A stretch of 64,000 bases of DNA from CBDBCU01 sp965243185 (lineage in GTDB: Bacteria; Chloroflexota; Dehalococcoidia; Lucifugimonadales; UBA3495). The notes beneath the pieces were generated by a model. It did not search any database and was not told the DNA's origin. It saw only the letters and a program-made list of their open reading frames with translations. Location: positions 3,162,001 through 3,226,000 of the forward strand of contig OZ251531.1 in NCBI GenBank assembly GCA_965243185.1. Direction: 5' to 3'. Each line of letters opens with the position of its first letter. The first letter of the stretch is position 1. Positions 51,608-60,569 of the stretch are shown here, in pieces. The translations under genes were made by a program, and so were the position numbers.

Positions 51608-51639
51608 AGGGGGCGGCTTGCACAATCCGCCCCCTTTCT
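51608..51639 (+). terminator. Rho-independent terminator after the aldolase-SDR gene
   Basis: Nine-bp stem AGGGGGCGG/CCGCCCCCT (51608-51616, 51627-51635), 10-base loop, then TTTCT. It lies between convergent genes. Confidence 0.75.
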
Positions 51640-51661
51640 ATGTAATGTTGCCGGCGGCGGC

Positions 51662-52543
51662 TCACCGCTGCCGCACGTACTTGTCCACGCTGTGGTTGGT
51701 GGTCAGGCCGAGGTAAATGTCGCCGCGGGAATCGACCCAGAGGCCGTGGGCGTGGCGGATTTCCCAGCGGTCAATAAGAGTGCCATCCTCCTGCCAAAGG
51801 CTGACATGGGGCGGGCCGCCATCCACTTCCTGCTCGGCAATGTAAAACACCCCGTCCGCATCCCGGGAAATGTCGTCGGGGCCGCCCATCCCGTTAGTCC
51901 ACTGGGCAATAAACTCGCCATCCGGGGAGAAAATCTGCACCCGGCGATTGGCCCGGTCGCAAACATAGACCTTGCCGGCCGGGTCAACGAGGATGCTGTG
52001 CGGCAAGTGGAACTGCCCCGGCTCCGTCTTGCCGGGCTGCCCCCACGAGGCAATCAGCTTGCCGTCGGCGGTGAACCGATGCACCCGGCTGTTGCGGTAG
52101 CCATCGGAGATATACAAATCCCCGGACGGACTGGGTACCATTTCAGTAGGGTAGTTGAAAGGGCCGGCGGCGCGGGGTACTAAATCGCCCGGGGTTTCGC
52201 AGCCGGTATCGGAATGGACGCCGCGCTCCCCGATAACCTGCAAGGGCTTGCCCTCGAGGGTAAAGCGCACGGCTACCTGGTCGGAGCGGTCGGTGATATA
52301 GACGATGTCGTCCTGAATGGTGATGCCGTGGGGGTCGGCAATGGCCCCAATGCCCCAACAGTGCCGGTAGTTGCCCTCCCGGTCAAAGACCATCACCGGC
52401 GGATCCTGCCGCTGAAAGACATAGACATTATCCTGGGAATCGGTGGCGACGGCGCTGACGATGCCGAGGGATTCCCCGGCCGGCAGTTGCGGCCAGTCCT
52501 GGATTAGTTCGTAGGTGTATTTGCCGGAGCCGACGGTGGTCAT
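51662..52543 (-). CDS. NHL-repeat beta-propeller protein
   Basis: 293 residues from ATG 52543 (GGGGG upstream). A six-bladed propeller with NHL-type blades: AVATDSQDNVYVFQRQDPPVMVFD, PHGITIQDDIVYITDR, PSPSGDLYISDGYRNSRVHRF, HSILVDPAGKVYVCDR. It resembles peptidyl-alpha-hydroxyglycine lyase-like proteins; the catalytic residues of that enzyme are not verified. No signal peptide is seen. The gene may be a lactonase, lyase or binding protein. Confidence 0.78.
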   Translation of the reverse strand: MTTVGSGKYTYELIQDWPQLPAGESLGIVSAVATDSQDNVYVFQRQDPPVMVFDREGNYRHCWGIGAIADPHGITIQDDIVYITDRSDQVAVRFTLEGKPLQVIGERGVHSDTGCETPGDLVPRAAGPFNYPTEMVPSPSGDLYISDGYRNSRVHRFTADGKLIASWGQPGKTEPGQFHLPHSILVDPAGKVYVCDRANRRVQIFSPDGEFIAQWTNGMGGPDDISRDADGVFYIAEQEVDGGPPHVSLWQEDGTLIDRWEIRHAHGLWVDSRGDIYLGLTTNHSVDKYVRQR

Positions 52544-52595
52544 AAGTTTTGCCCCCTTTTGTGGTTTGTGTGGTTGGCGGTGGGCTGGTAGTTGC

Positions 52596-52802
52596 TCAAT
52601 AATTCGCAGGAACTTCCGGGATAGGCAAACCATCCTCGACCAATTCGGTCAACACCATCTCCACCACTTCCCGGATATGTTTCAGGGCTTCCGCCTCGGT
52701 GTAGCCCCAAGTAGCGGCTCCGTACTGCTCCAAAGCCGGGCAATAGGATACCCAACGCTCCTCGTCGGGTTCAACCACTACCCGATAAACATAGGTTTTC
52801 AT
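52596..52802 (-). CDS. Orphan HicB-like antitoxin
   Basis: 68 residues from ATG 52802. KTYVYRVVVEPDEERWVSYCPALEQYGAATWGYT and a helix with IREVVEMVLTEL match the HicB fold and resemble the hicB at 9691-9933. There is no hicA toxin gene adjacent on either side, so it is a solitary antitoxin, a relic, or acts on a toxin elsewhere. Confidence 0.75.
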   Translation of the reverse strand: MKTYVYRVVVEPDEERWVSYCPALEQYGAATWGYTEAEALKHIREVVEMVLTELVEDGLPIPEVPANY

Positions 52803-52874
52803 TCTGACACCAGCCGGCAAGCTACTTTGGATGGGGAAAGTCTATCACAAGTCCCGGCAGAAAGATAACCCGCA

Positions 52875-53750
52875 TCAGCCAAAGAACCCGCTCGCAATAT
52901 GCTCCCGGATAACCTCAGCCACCAGTTGGGGCCGCTGCACCGGGACATCGTGGATGCTGTTTTCCAGCCAGACGGTTTTGCTGACCGGGAGGGCTTGCTC
53001 GGCGATGGCTACCGACTTTTCCCGGCGGATGATGCGGGAAGTTACCGATTCGTCGCCGGGCATCCGCGCCGGCAGCAGCAGTACCGGACAAGGAACTTGG
53101 GGATAAAGTTGCGGGGGATGGTGTTCCCACAGGGCATCAATAATCCGCAGATGATTGGCCCGGCTCAAGTGCGGTTGTATCGTGCCCTCGGGCAGGGACT
53201 GAAAGTTAGCCAGCACAATATCCTCGAACTCAGCCGGCATTGGCGAGGGAAAGACGCGGGATCGGATGCGCTGCCGGAACTGGTCGATAGTCATTCCGGT
53301 AAAATCCGGCGGGGCCATTTCCTCCCGGGCCCGTTCCAGAGTCATCCCCGACCGGGCCGAGGGTTCAATCATTCCGCCGTCGATAAAGCACAACCCCCGG
53401 GGCAAGTGGGGATAAGCCACGGCAAACTCGAGGGCCACATCCGCGCCCCAGGAATGGCCGACAATTACCGGCTTTTCCAAACTGCGGGACTGAATTACGC
53501 CCAGCAAATCCCGGGCGACGGTGGCAAAGTCGTAGCCGGAATCCGGCTTGTCGCTCTGACCGTGGCCGCGCTGGTCGAGGGCCAGAACGGCAAAATCGGC
53601 CGCCAGTTGGGGGGCTACCAAGTCCCAGATGTGGCAAGTAGATGCCAAGCCGTGCAGCAGGATTAGCGGCTGGCCGGCGCCGCCCCAATCGCGATAATGC
53701 AGGTTCAAGCCGTTGACGGTGAGCCAACCGTCCCTGGGGATTTGCGTCAT
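52875..53750 (-). CDS. Alpha/beta-hydrolase
   Basis: 291 residues. LILLHGLASTCHIWD, LDQRGHGQSDKPD, nucleophile elbow VGHSWGADVAL (Ser ~99), and a late His in IHDVP. Resembles the hydrolase at 41755-42630 only in fold. Substrate unknown. Neighbours do not define a pathway. Confidence 0.85.
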   Translation of the reverse strand: MTQIPRDGWLTVNGLNLHYRDWGGAGQPLILLHGLASTCHIWDLVAPQLAADFAVLALDQRGHGQSDKPDSGYDFATVARDLLGVIQSRSLEKPVIVGHSWGADVALEFAVAYPHLPRGLCFIDGGMIEPSARSGMTLERAREEMAPPDFTGMTIDQFRQRIRSRVFPSPMPAEFEDIVLANFQSLPEGTIQPHLSRANHLRIIDALWEHHPPQLYPQVPCPVLLLPARMPGDESVTSRIIRREKSVAIAEQALPVSKTVWLENSIHDVPVQRPQLVAEVIREHIASGFFG

Positions 53751-53896
53751 TATTTTGCTCCGGGTCTAACCGCTTTGCCTTACTTTGACCGCTGGACATA
53801 GTAACCGGCCGGAGCCGGGTTGACAACCGGGAGCAAGGGATCTGACGCCGGGGAAAGAGCGGACGGCCAAGGGCGGTAGGCAATGGCGTGGGCTGG

Positions 53897-54235
53897 CTAT
53901 TCTTGGAGTTGGGCCAGAGTTTTCAGCTCGGCGGCATACTCCGGTATATCGTTCTGGATAGCTGTCAGGAGCAGGTCGAACCGCAGGTGGCGCCAAGGGA
54001 TGTGGCTGATTTTGTCGCGCAGTTGGATTACTTCTGAGGAACGGGATGTCCGTTGGTTGGTGATTTCCACCAAGAGTTTGGCCGTTGATCCCAGGAATAT
54101 GATTTGCGCGACTATTGCGCTGGCTCGTTCCGGGTTTTGTTCCAGATCTTGAGGATTTTTGATGGTGGCAGACCATTCTGCGATGTAGGCGCAGTTGCGC
54201 TGAGCCGAGTCCAGGAGTTGCGCCAAGTCAGGCAT
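53897..54235 (-). CDS. HEPN (HepT-like) toxin candidate
   Basis: 112 residues, all-helical. RDKISHIPWRHLRF contains an R-x4-H motif characteristic of HEPN RNases, although the usual HxY tail is HxxW here, and the following LLLTAIQNDIPEY matches the last HepT helix. HepT toxins cleave RNA and are neutralised by a MNT nucleotidyltransferase that AMPylates them. The start overlaps the end of the upstream MNT-like gene by 8 bases, the usual tight pairing. Confidence 0.65.
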   Translation of the reverse strand: MPDLAQLLDSAQRNCAYIAEWSATIKNPQDLEQNPERASAIVAQIIFLGSTAKLLVEITNQRTSRSSEVIQLRDKISHIPWRHLRFDLLLTAIQNDIPEYAAELKTLAQLQE

Positions 54236-54530
54236 AGATGACTGCCTTGGGGTCGCCGAGCAGTTGCTTCAGGTGGGGGTTGGCTTCCAAGTCGTGCGGG
54301 TTCATTAGTTCTACTTCTTGGCCGTAAAGTTCGGACAGCAGGTTTTCCAAACCGAAGTAGGCTTTGAGGCTCGGGTAATGGCCTTTGTTTTGGTACTCGA
54401 CGACGAAAGCGGGGTTGCCACCCGGCTGCGGCGGGTGGTACTCGGTCAGCTTTTTAACCTGGTTCAACCGGCAATGGGCCCGGATGTTCTCTAATCCGGC
54501 CGGCGCCAAGGGCACCTTGATGGTGGTCAT
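54228..54530 (-). CDS. Degenerate MNT-type nucleotidyltransferase, antitoxin candidate
   Basis: 100 residues. The C-terminal half fits the minimal nucleotidyltransferase family (LENLLSELYGQEVELMNPHDL, then KAVIYA), but the position of the GSx10DxD active site reads PGGNPAFVVEYQNKG, without the Ser and both Asp residues. If it is an antitoxin it cannot AMPylate HepT and must act by binding. It overlaps the HEPN gene by 8 bases. Confidence 0.6.
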   Translation of the reverse strand: MTTIKVPLAPAGLENIRAHCRLNQVKKLTEYHPPQPGGNPAFVVEYQNKGHYPSLKAYFGLENLLSELYGQEVELMNPHDLEANPHLKQLLGDPKAVIYA

Positions 54531-54616
54531 AACAGTGCGCCTTGCAGTGGGTTGGGTGATTAGTGTAGTAATTTACTGCTTTGTTGTCAACAAATCGGGT
54601 TGGTTGGTTCAGGGCA

Positions 54617-54686
54617 ATTGCATATAGAAACCGTCATTCCCACTTTCACGGGAATGATGGTAAGTAAGTCGCTGGATATATGCAAT
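54617..54686. repeat. Complete 70-bp family B element
   Basis: Perfect 10-bp terminal inverted repeats ATTGCATATA (54617-54626) and TATATGCAAT (54677-54686) enclose CCGTCATTCCC, CACGGGAATGATGG and TAAGTAAGTCGC. This is the clearest copy of the family and defines its ends. It lies upstream of the HEPN/MNT pair. Confidence 0.85.
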
Positions 54687-54763
54687 AGATTTGGGGGCGG
54701 GGGATGCGACGTGGCTTTTTACTGTCAGCGTGGAAAATCAAGAAGCCCAAGCCCCAAAGCCGG

Positions 54764-55270
54764 TCATTCCGACCAAGCCCGGACATACTGCCGTTGGGCC
54801 GGCATTTCCGGGGATTCTTTACTAAAGGATTTGGGACACTGCGACCACAGCTCCCGCAAACGATCCAAAGCGGCGGCACCGGGGTAGCCGTGCCGGGCGA
54901 GCCAGCAACCTACTATGGTGCCGGTGCGTCCGACGCCGCCCCAACAGTGGATATAGACCGGCCGCCCGTTGGCGATATGGTCATCGATGGCATCAAGGAT
55001 GGCGGTCGTTAACTCGACCGTGGCCGGCGTGGACAAGTCCCGAATGGGGAAACGCTGGTGGGATTGGGTTTCCGGGTTCAGCCACTGGCTATAGGGGCGC
55101 AATCCTCCTTCCTCGGTGAGGTCGATAAAGGCAACAATGCCGGCCTCAGCCAGAGCCGCCAACTTCGCCGGGGAGGATTCATCGTTAAAGTTGCGGGGGT
55201 ATTCACCGGCCAGGAACTGGCCCGGTGCTACCCAATAGCAGTTTTTTATCGGCTGAGTCGGCGTCGACAC
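54764..55270 (-). CDS. Dual-specificity/tyrosine phosphatase-like protein
   Basis: 168 residues. The P-loop HCWGGVGRTGT has the C-x5-R motif; IAFIDLTEEGGL and the LYRLREL-like region match small bacterial protein-tyrosine or dual-specificity phosphatases. It may remove phosphate from proteins, phosphoinositides or nucleotides. Monocistronic. Confidence 0.85.
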   Translation of the reverse strand: MSTPTQPIKNCYWVAPGQFLAGEYPRNFNDESSPAKLAALAEAGIVAFIDLTEEGGLRPYSQWLNPETQSHQRFPIRDLSTPATVELTTAILDAIDDHIANGRPVYIHCWGGVGRTGTIVGCWLARHGYPGAAALDRLRELWSQCPKSFSKESPEMPAQRQYVRAWSE

Positions 55271-55358
55271 GCTAACCTCCCTTGCCTGATGGGGTTTCCT
55301 CTCGATAGCTGAACGGACTATATCTTACCCTCCGGCCACGCTCCGGTCAACCAATACC

Positions 55359-56288
55359 TCACCCCCGCCCCTCCGCATACGGTTTCAACGCCGCATAAAT
55401 CAGGTCGTTAATTGGCGTTGGGACTTTAACAGCTTGCCCGGCCCGGCCGACCGCGCCGTTCAGGGCTTCCAGCTCTAAAGGGCGGCCCGCCATCAAATCA
55501 GTGTGCATTGACGCCTGCAACTCAGCCATGGAACCCTCGATGTAAGCCAGGGTATCGTCAACGCTAGTGGCCGGCAGGTTCACCCCGGCGGCCCAGGCTA
55601 CCGCCGCGATTTCCCACAGGCAAGCGATAATCACCCGCCGCCATTCCGGGCGTGGCATCAAGTCCGCCATAGTTTCCCGGGCCAGGGCAGTAACGCCCGC
55701 CATAGTAGCGATAAAGAGAAATTTGCTCCACAAAACTTGCCGAATGTCCGGGCTGAACTCGGCCGGGATGCCGGCTTGCTCCAGAGTATTGCGGATAACC
55801 TTGCCGCGCTCCGACCAACCGCCAGCCGGCTCCCCGAACACGATACGCACCACGCTACCGCTCTGGCGGATGATGCCCGGCACCGGCCGGGTGGCTTCGA
55901 TGTAGGCCGCTCCCGGCAATACCCTTTCCAGTCCCGCCGTGGCGGCGGCCGCTTGGTAGCTGTCAATGCCGTTTTGCAGGCAGAGGATAACGGTATCCGT
56001 GCTAACCAGCGGCCGCATTGCCGGGATGGCCGCCGGGTTCTGGTAGGTTTTGACGGTCAGCAGGACTAAGTCGGCAATACCGGCGGCCGCCGGATCCGCC
56101 GTCGCCCGCAGGTTGTCGCCGCAAGGGATAGTCCGCCGGGCGGCGTCGGTATGGATTTGCAGCCCCTGCTCCCGGATGGCCGCCAGATGTTCGCCCCGGG
56201 CAATCAGAGTTACTTGATGACCGCCCTGGGCCAACATTCCCCCGAAATAGCCGCCGATACTGCCCGCCCCCATTACCGCGATTCGCAT
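55359..56288 (-). CDS. panE: 2-dehydropantoate 2-reductase
   Basis: 309 residues. The nucleotide-binding MRIAVMGAGSIGGYFGGMLA opens the protein; VKTYQN and CLQNGIDS are family blocks; the C-terminal helical domain has KFLFIATMAGVTAL and the conserved LEALNG. Reduces ketopantoate to pantoate with NADPH for coenzyme A synthesis; many paralogues act on other 2-oxo acids, so the exact role is less certain than the family. Confidence 0.88.
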   Translation of the reverse strand: MRIAVMGAGSIGGYFGGMLAQGGHQVTLIARGEHLAAIREQGLQIHTDAARRTIPCGDNLRATADPAAAGIADLVLLTVKTYQNPAAIPAMRPLVSTDTVILCLQNGIDSYQAAAATAGLERVLPGAAYIEATRPVPGIIRQSGSVVRIVFGEPAGGWSERGKVIRNTLEQAGIPAEFSPDIRQVLWSKFLFIATMAGVTALARETMADLMPRPEWRRVIIACLWEIAAVAWAAGVNLPATSVDDTLAYIEGSMAELQASMHTDLMAGRPLELEALNGAVGRAGQAVKVPTPINDLIYAALKPYAEGRG

Positions 56289-56476
56289 TGCGTCCAGCTC
56301 CGCCGCCGATTATCGGTTATTCGACCCATTGGCAGTCAAATAATGGATACCTGTTGCCCAAGATAACCGTTATTCCCGGCGGCGGCAACACGGATTGACC
56401 TTTTCCGCTTGACGCCGGCCCCTTTTCTGCTTATCCTTGCCTTGAAAATCGGCAATCTGAACCGCAAGGAGCAGCT

Positions 56477-56905
56477 ATGACGCAGCAAGCCGCCCCCGCC
56501 ATTACGCCGCCAGTGCCGCAGCCGGAGTCGGATTTCTATTGGGAGAAGTGCCAGGAGCATCAGTTGTGGCTGCGGTACTGCCGGGACTGCAACACCGCCT
56601 ACTTCTACCCCCGGGATCTTTGCCCGGCGTGTTTTTCCCGCAACACCCACTGGATCCAGAGCAGCGGGCGCGGCACGGTGCATACTTTCTGCATCGTCCA
56701 CCGGGCGCCCACGCCGGCGTTCCGCGACCGGACGCCCTATGTGCCGGCGGTGGTGGAACTGGCGGAGGGGGCGCGCATCTGCACCAACCTGGTGGAAGTG
56801 GCGCCGGAGCCGACCGCCATCCGCTGCGGTATGGCGGTGGAAGTGGTCTTTGAGGATTTGACCGACGCCATCAGCCTGCCCAAGTTCCGCCCGGCGGCGG
56901 CATAG
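56477..56905 (+). CDS. DUF35 zinc-ribbon/OB-fold protein
   Basis: 142 residues. RYCRDCNTAYFYPRDLCPACFS forms the zinc ribbon, and GTVHTFCIVHRAP and TPYVPAVVELAEGAR the OB fold. Unlike the copy at 19035-19484, no thiolase gene is adjacent. Followed by a carboxymuconolactone decarboxylase-like gene on the same strand, possibly one transcript. Confidence 0.85.
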   Translation: MTQQAAPAITPPVPQPESDFYWEKCQEHQLWLRYCRDCNTAYFYPRDLCPACFSRNTHWIQSSGRGTVHTFCIVHRAPTPAFRDRTPYVPAVVELAEGARICTNLVEVAPEPTAIRCGMAVEVVFEDLTDAISLPKFRPAAA

Positions 56906-56960
56906 CAACTCCGGGCAATGCCCGGCCCAACACCGCAAAATGCAATCTGGAGGAAGGATT

Positions 56961-57266
56961 ATGACTACTCCCAACCCGGCGCGGGAAGTTGCGCCGAAAA
57001 TGGCGGAACTCAGCGCCAATGTCCTGTTTGGCGATGTTTGGGAACGCCCGGAGCTGTCCAAGCGGGACCGCAGTTTGATTACCGTGGCTACCCTGGTGGC
57101 TTTGTACCGCACCGACCAGCTGCGCGGCCATATCAACCGCGCCCTGGACAACGGCGTTACCCAAGAGGAAATCGGCGAGGTCATCACCCACATTGCCTTT
57201 TACGCCGGCTGGCCCACCGCCGCCAATGCCGTCCGGGTAGCTAAAGAGGTTTTTGACTCCCGATAG
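56961..57266 (+). CDS. Carboxymuconolactone decarboxylase family protein
   Basis: 101 residues from ATG 56961 (GGAGGAAGG upstream). RDRSLITVATLVALY, then EIGEVITHIAFYAGWPTA, match the 4-carboxymuconolactone decarboxylase group with its Glu and His, not the AhpD CxxC type. Small helical oligomeric enzyme; substrate uncertain. Its end overlaps the convergent MetF-like gene by 26 bases. Confidence 0.88.
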   Translation: MTTPNPAREVAPKMAELSANVLFGDVWERPELSKRDRSLITVATLVALYRTDQLRGHINRALDNGVTQEEIGEVITHIAFYAGWPTAANAVRVAKEVFDSR

Positions 57267-58167
57267 GGGCAAATCCCGGTCCGCCCCTTCCCCTTAAACC
57301 GTCGACAACCTGCTGCGCCGCCGCATAGTTGCGCCGGCCGCCGGGAAGGATCCCCGGCACCAGGTAAATGTTTTGCAGCCCGGCGGCGCGGAAAGCGGCG
57401 TACAGTTCCAATGCCTGGTCCACGGGCGAACGCCCGGCGGAGATTTCGTCCCATGCCGCCGCCGGTGTAGGGCCAAAGGCAAGGCCGTCCGGCTCTAATA
57501 CCTGCAATCCGTAAAACACCGGTACCGGCAACCGTTCCCCAGCAACGGCGGCGTAAGCCTCTTGAAACCGGAGGGCTATTGCCGGGTCATAGATCGGCTG
57601 GGTAATCAGGAAGTTGGCCCCGGCGGCGATTTTGCGGCGGGTCAACCTTACTTCCCGTTGCCAGTCCCGGCCCAAGTCGACGGTAGCGCCGATGCAAAAA
57701 TCGGTAGGCGCAGCCAGTTCAGCGTTGCGGAAATCCCGCCCCCGGTTCAGCGCGGCTATAGCGGCGATTAGTTCCGTAGGGCGGTAATCGGCAACGGCTG
57801 GCGGCCGCCCCGGTTCGGATGGGTTGAATGGGTCGCCGGCAGCCACCACTACATTGCTCAATCCCAACAGCTGCGCACCCAAAAGTTGGGATTGCAGGGA
57901 CAAGCGGTTCGCATCCCGGGTAATCAGAGTAAAAGCCGTTTCCCGCCCGGTCTGCCGCCGGATTTGCGCCGCTGTCATTGCGGAGTCGGCCCGCACTGCC
58001 CGGCCCGGGCAGTAGCCCACCAGGAGAAAGTCGGCGTCCGGGAAAGCCTCGGGCAAATCCGCCGCGTTGCCGGAACGCGGCGGCGAAATATCGCAGATAA
58101 CCGCCGGCCGCCCGGCAATTTCCGCGCAGCAATCAGTAATTTTTGCCATAGCAATCCGGGCGGGCAA
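57241..58167 (-). CDS. Methylenetetrahydrofolate reductase-like protein
   Basis: 308 residues, TIM-barrel. Ordered MTHFR blocks are visible: ICDISPPRSG (start of the barrel, folate-type Pro), ITRDANRLSLQSQLLGAQLLGLSNVVVAAGDP, and FLITQPIYDPA. It reduces 5,10-methylene-THF with FAD for methionine synthesis in the classic case. The N-terminal catalytic Glu of MetF cannot be placed with confidence. Possibly cotranscribed with the MqnA-like gene 18 bases upstream. Confidence 0.75.
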   Translation of the reverse strand: MPARIAMAKITDCCAEIAGRPAVICDISPPRSGNAADLPEAFPDADFLLVGYCPGRAVRADSAMTAAQIRRQTGRETAFTLITRDANRLSLQSQLLGAQLLGLSNVVVAAGDPFNPSEPGRPPAVADYRPTELIAAIAALNRGRDFRNAELAAPTDFCIGATVDLGRDWQREVRLTRRKIAAGANFLITQPIYDPAIALRFQEAYAAVAGERLPVPVFYGLQVLEPDGLAFGPTPAAAWDEISAGRSPVDQALELYAAFRAAGLQNIYLVPGILPGGRRNYAAAQQVVDGLRGRGGPGFAPIGSQKPL

Positions 58168-58185
58168 AGCGGCCGGGATGGCGGC

Positions 58186-58935
58186 TCAGCTTTCCAGCTT
58201 TTCCAGATATTCCCGGAAAATCCGGATGGACTTCTGCTCCGACATCCCCAAGTAGTAGCGGATACCCTGCACATATTCCACCACATCCCGGGGCAGCATC
58301 AGCAGGTTCTCCCGGGGTTCGGAAATGTGGTACAGATGGTCCACGCCATCCTCCAGCCCCACATAAAGGGTATCCTCGAGAATGGCTAACGATTTGGAAT
58401 CCACATCGGTACGCGCCATCCAACGGGCAATCACAAAAGGCAGGCGCAGCCAGTTATACCACTCCTCGCCCAAGTCGTAGCGGTGGGGAAAGCCACGGGC
58501 GCCGCGCCTCTGCCGCAAGCCGGCGTCGCCGCTGACCACAAAGGCATCATGCTTATCCTGGCGGGATACATAGGCTTGCGGCCGGATGGCGTACTTCTGC
58601 TCCAGCAGCACCCGCAGCAGTTGCGCCGCCGTTACCGCCTCCGCGGCCACGGCGATGCGGGCGTCTTGCAGTTCCGCGATGGGCCTTTGGGAATAGAGGA
58701 ACATACTGCCCGCCCGGTCGGTGCTGGCAATGCAGAACCCCCCGACCGGCTGGAAAATATCCTCTTTGCCGAAAGTGTCCACAATCGGCACCGGGGCGGC
58801 GTCGATCAGCCCCTGCTCCAGATCGGCGGCCGCCCGCTGCGGCGTGGTATCCACCAGTTGCAGCCCCCGCCGCTCCGTGTCAAAGTAAAAGGGTTCGCAA
58901 ATCATATAGGGGACACGCCCCACTTTCAGCGTCAT
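58186..58935 (-). CDS. MqnA/MqnD-like periplasmic-binding-fold protein
   Basis: 249 residues. LKVGRVPYMICEPFYF and GLIDAAPVPIVDTF fit the start of the MqnA family, and SGDAGLRQR, DLGEEWYNWLRLPFVIARW its second half. MqnA is chorismate dehydratase of the futalosine menaquinone route, but related proteins have other substrates. No other menaquinone gene lies here and the protein is somewhat short. It may form a unit with the MetF-like gene downstream. Confidence 0.65.
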   Translation of the reverse strand: MTLKVGRVPYMICEPFYFDTERRGLQLVDTTPQRAAADLEQGLIDAAPVPIVDTFGKEDIFQPVGGFCIASTDRAGSMFLYSQRPIAELQDARIAVAAEAVTAAQLLRVLLEQKYAIRPQAYVSRQDKHDAFVVSGDAGLRQRRGARGFPHRYDLGEEWYNWLRLPFVIARWMARTDVDSKSLAILEDTLYVGLEDGVDHLYHISEPRENLLMLPRDVVEYVQGIRYYLGMSEQKSIRIFREYLEKLES

Positions 58936-59028
58936 ACACCGTTCCCAAGTTGCAGATTCCAGCTGGTCGGCTACCGATTCTAGAGAAACCCCGGCGACAG
59001 GTCAAGGGAATAGCCGGCAAGCCGGGGT

Positions 59029-60063
59029 TTAACTTTCTGAATTGGCGGCTTGAATCACCTCAGCAATGGCTTGCAACTGGGCTACCACGGCGGCCAGAAC
59101 TTCATCCCGCTCCACGCCTGTTTTCAGGTATATCGGGAAATGGTTAGTCCAAGCCGCCCGCAATCCCAATTGGGAGCTGATTTTGTTCACCAGGTCCGGG
59201 CTGACTTCTAGCCGGAGCCACAAAGGCGTGTCGTCACTCCCCCCTTCCGCCCACAAGGGATAGTGGATGCCCATCCACGCCCTAATTCCCGAAATGGTCA
59301 CGTACCGTCCGCAACTTTCGGAAGTGTTCGAGATTGATCCCATCCAGCTTATGGCGCCTTCGGGGTACAATCGGTCTATGGCATCGATAAAAAGGCGGTA
59401 GAAGTGAAAATAACGGCGTGCAATGCTCGAGCTGATTTCCTCGGAGCAGAGCGGCAGGAACGCGCTTGTGTCCATACGTTGGGCAAGACCCAAAAGTTGC
59501 TGGACGTCGGCATAAATCTCGGGCGGCTCATTATCCGCTTTGGATCGCTCAGCCATTCCATACAGCAGGCTGTCCCAACTGACCATCAACAACCGCTTTT
59601 CAGTGCCGTTCACCGCAGCGTTGGGCGCAGCCTCATCCCGGACATTAGGACCTAACTCCTTCCCGGTCCGCCGTTGCAGTTCCGGCCAAAGAGAGGGAAT
59701 TCTTACCCGTGGCACGACAAAGAGCAGGGCCGTCGGTCCATCGTCCAGCAGCCGGTTAAGGTAGGCGTCAGGTTGATTGTCGGTAAGGCCGGCCCAGAAC
59801 TTAGCCTCAATCAACAACCGCTCTTTACCGTCCTTGTCGAAGCCGGACAGGTCGGGACGCGTTCGGTCCTCGCCGCTTTCCTGCGTCCGAATACGGACGA
59901 TTTCCGGCATATTTACGCCATCCGTCCGCACCAGGCTGTTCAATGCCGCCAAAGACGCTTTGGATTCGCCGAGGATATACCCCAATGCTTCCACAGCAGC
60001 ATCCTCAACGCGGTTAGTAATCCGGGGAACCAAGTTCCCCAACAAGGTCTTGTTCTGCATCAT
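59029..60063 (-). CDS. PD-(D/E)XK nuclease-like protein
   Basis: 344 residues from ATG 60063 (AAGGAGG upstream). RPDLSGFD ... RLLIEAKFWAGLT (residues ~66-90) is a canonical D...E-x-K nuclease site, followed by FVVPRVRIPSLWPEL. The C-terminal part contains WLRLEVSPDLV. Such solitary proteins occur in defence or mobile regions; the target is unknown. Codon use is more mixed than in the core genes. No methyltransferase adjoins. Confidence 0.75.
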   Translation of the reverse strand: MMQNKTLLGNLVPRITNRVEDAAVEALGYILGESKASLAALNSLVRTDGVNMPEIVRIRTQESGEDRTRPDLSGFDKDGKERLLIEAKFWAGLTDNQPDAYLNRLLDDGPTALLFVVPRVRIPSLWPELQRRTGKELGPNVRDEAAPNAAVNGTEKRLLMVSWDSLLYGMAERSKADNEPPEIYADVQQLLGLAQRMDTSAFLPLCSEEISSSIARRYFHFYRLFIDAIDRLYPEGAISWMGSISNTSESCGRYVTISGIRAWMGIHYPLWAEGGSDDTPLWLRLEVSPDLVNKISSQLGLRAAWTNHFPIYLKTGVERDEVLAAVVAQLQAIAEVIQAANSES

Positions 60064-60162
60064 CAGAAACCGCCTCCTTGAAAATGTCAGGTTTAGTTTA
60101 GCCGCCCCGCGCCGGTTGAGCAAACCGGCGCGGGGCGGCCAAATTCCGGTTGGGCCGGGCTG

Positions 60163-60543
60163 CTACTCCCGGGCCGGTTCCGCCGGGTAGTTCTCCCGCA
60201 TCCCGGTGTCGCCGGGCTGCACTACGAAATCCCGGCGATCCCGGTAGAGCCGGGCCCGGTTCAGAACATAGTCCCCGGCATCCCGGTAGGGGTCGATTTT
60301 GGCGTAGTCGTCCATCAGCCAATACTTGTAGTCGCCGATGAACAGGTAGGTGTTCCGCATCGTGAAAAAGCGGCAAGCCACCCCTTCGCCGGCCCGGAAC
60401 CGGGCGCAGACCGCCGCCAGCAAGTCCCGCTGGTCATCCTTTTCGGTAAGCACATACTCGTGCGGCCAGGTTTCCCGGTAAGTGACCGCCTCCCGCCAGG
60501 GGGCAGCGGCAATCAGCTCGGTCAAGTTCAGTTCGACATCCAT
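60163..60543 (-). CDS. Hypothetical protein with attenuator-like leader
   Basis: 126 residues: NLTELIAAAPWREAVTYRETWPHEY, RFFTMRNTYLFIGDYKYWLM and DAGDYVLNRARLYRDRRDF. Rich in Trp, Tyr and Arg, soluble, no family recognised. A terminator-like hairpin lies just upstream of the ATG (60570-60585). Third-position bias agrees with coding. It may share a transcript with the nuclease-like gene downstream (gap about 100 bases). Confidence 0.6.
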   Translation of the reverse strand: MDVELNLTELIAAAPWREAVTYRETWPHEYVLTEKDDQRDLLAAVCARFRAGEGVACRFFTMRNTYLFIGDYKYWLMDDYAKIDPYRDAGDYVLNRARLYRDRRDFVVQPGDTGMRENYPAEPARE

Positions 60544-60569
60544 CAGCGTAACTCTCCCTAAACAAAAAT

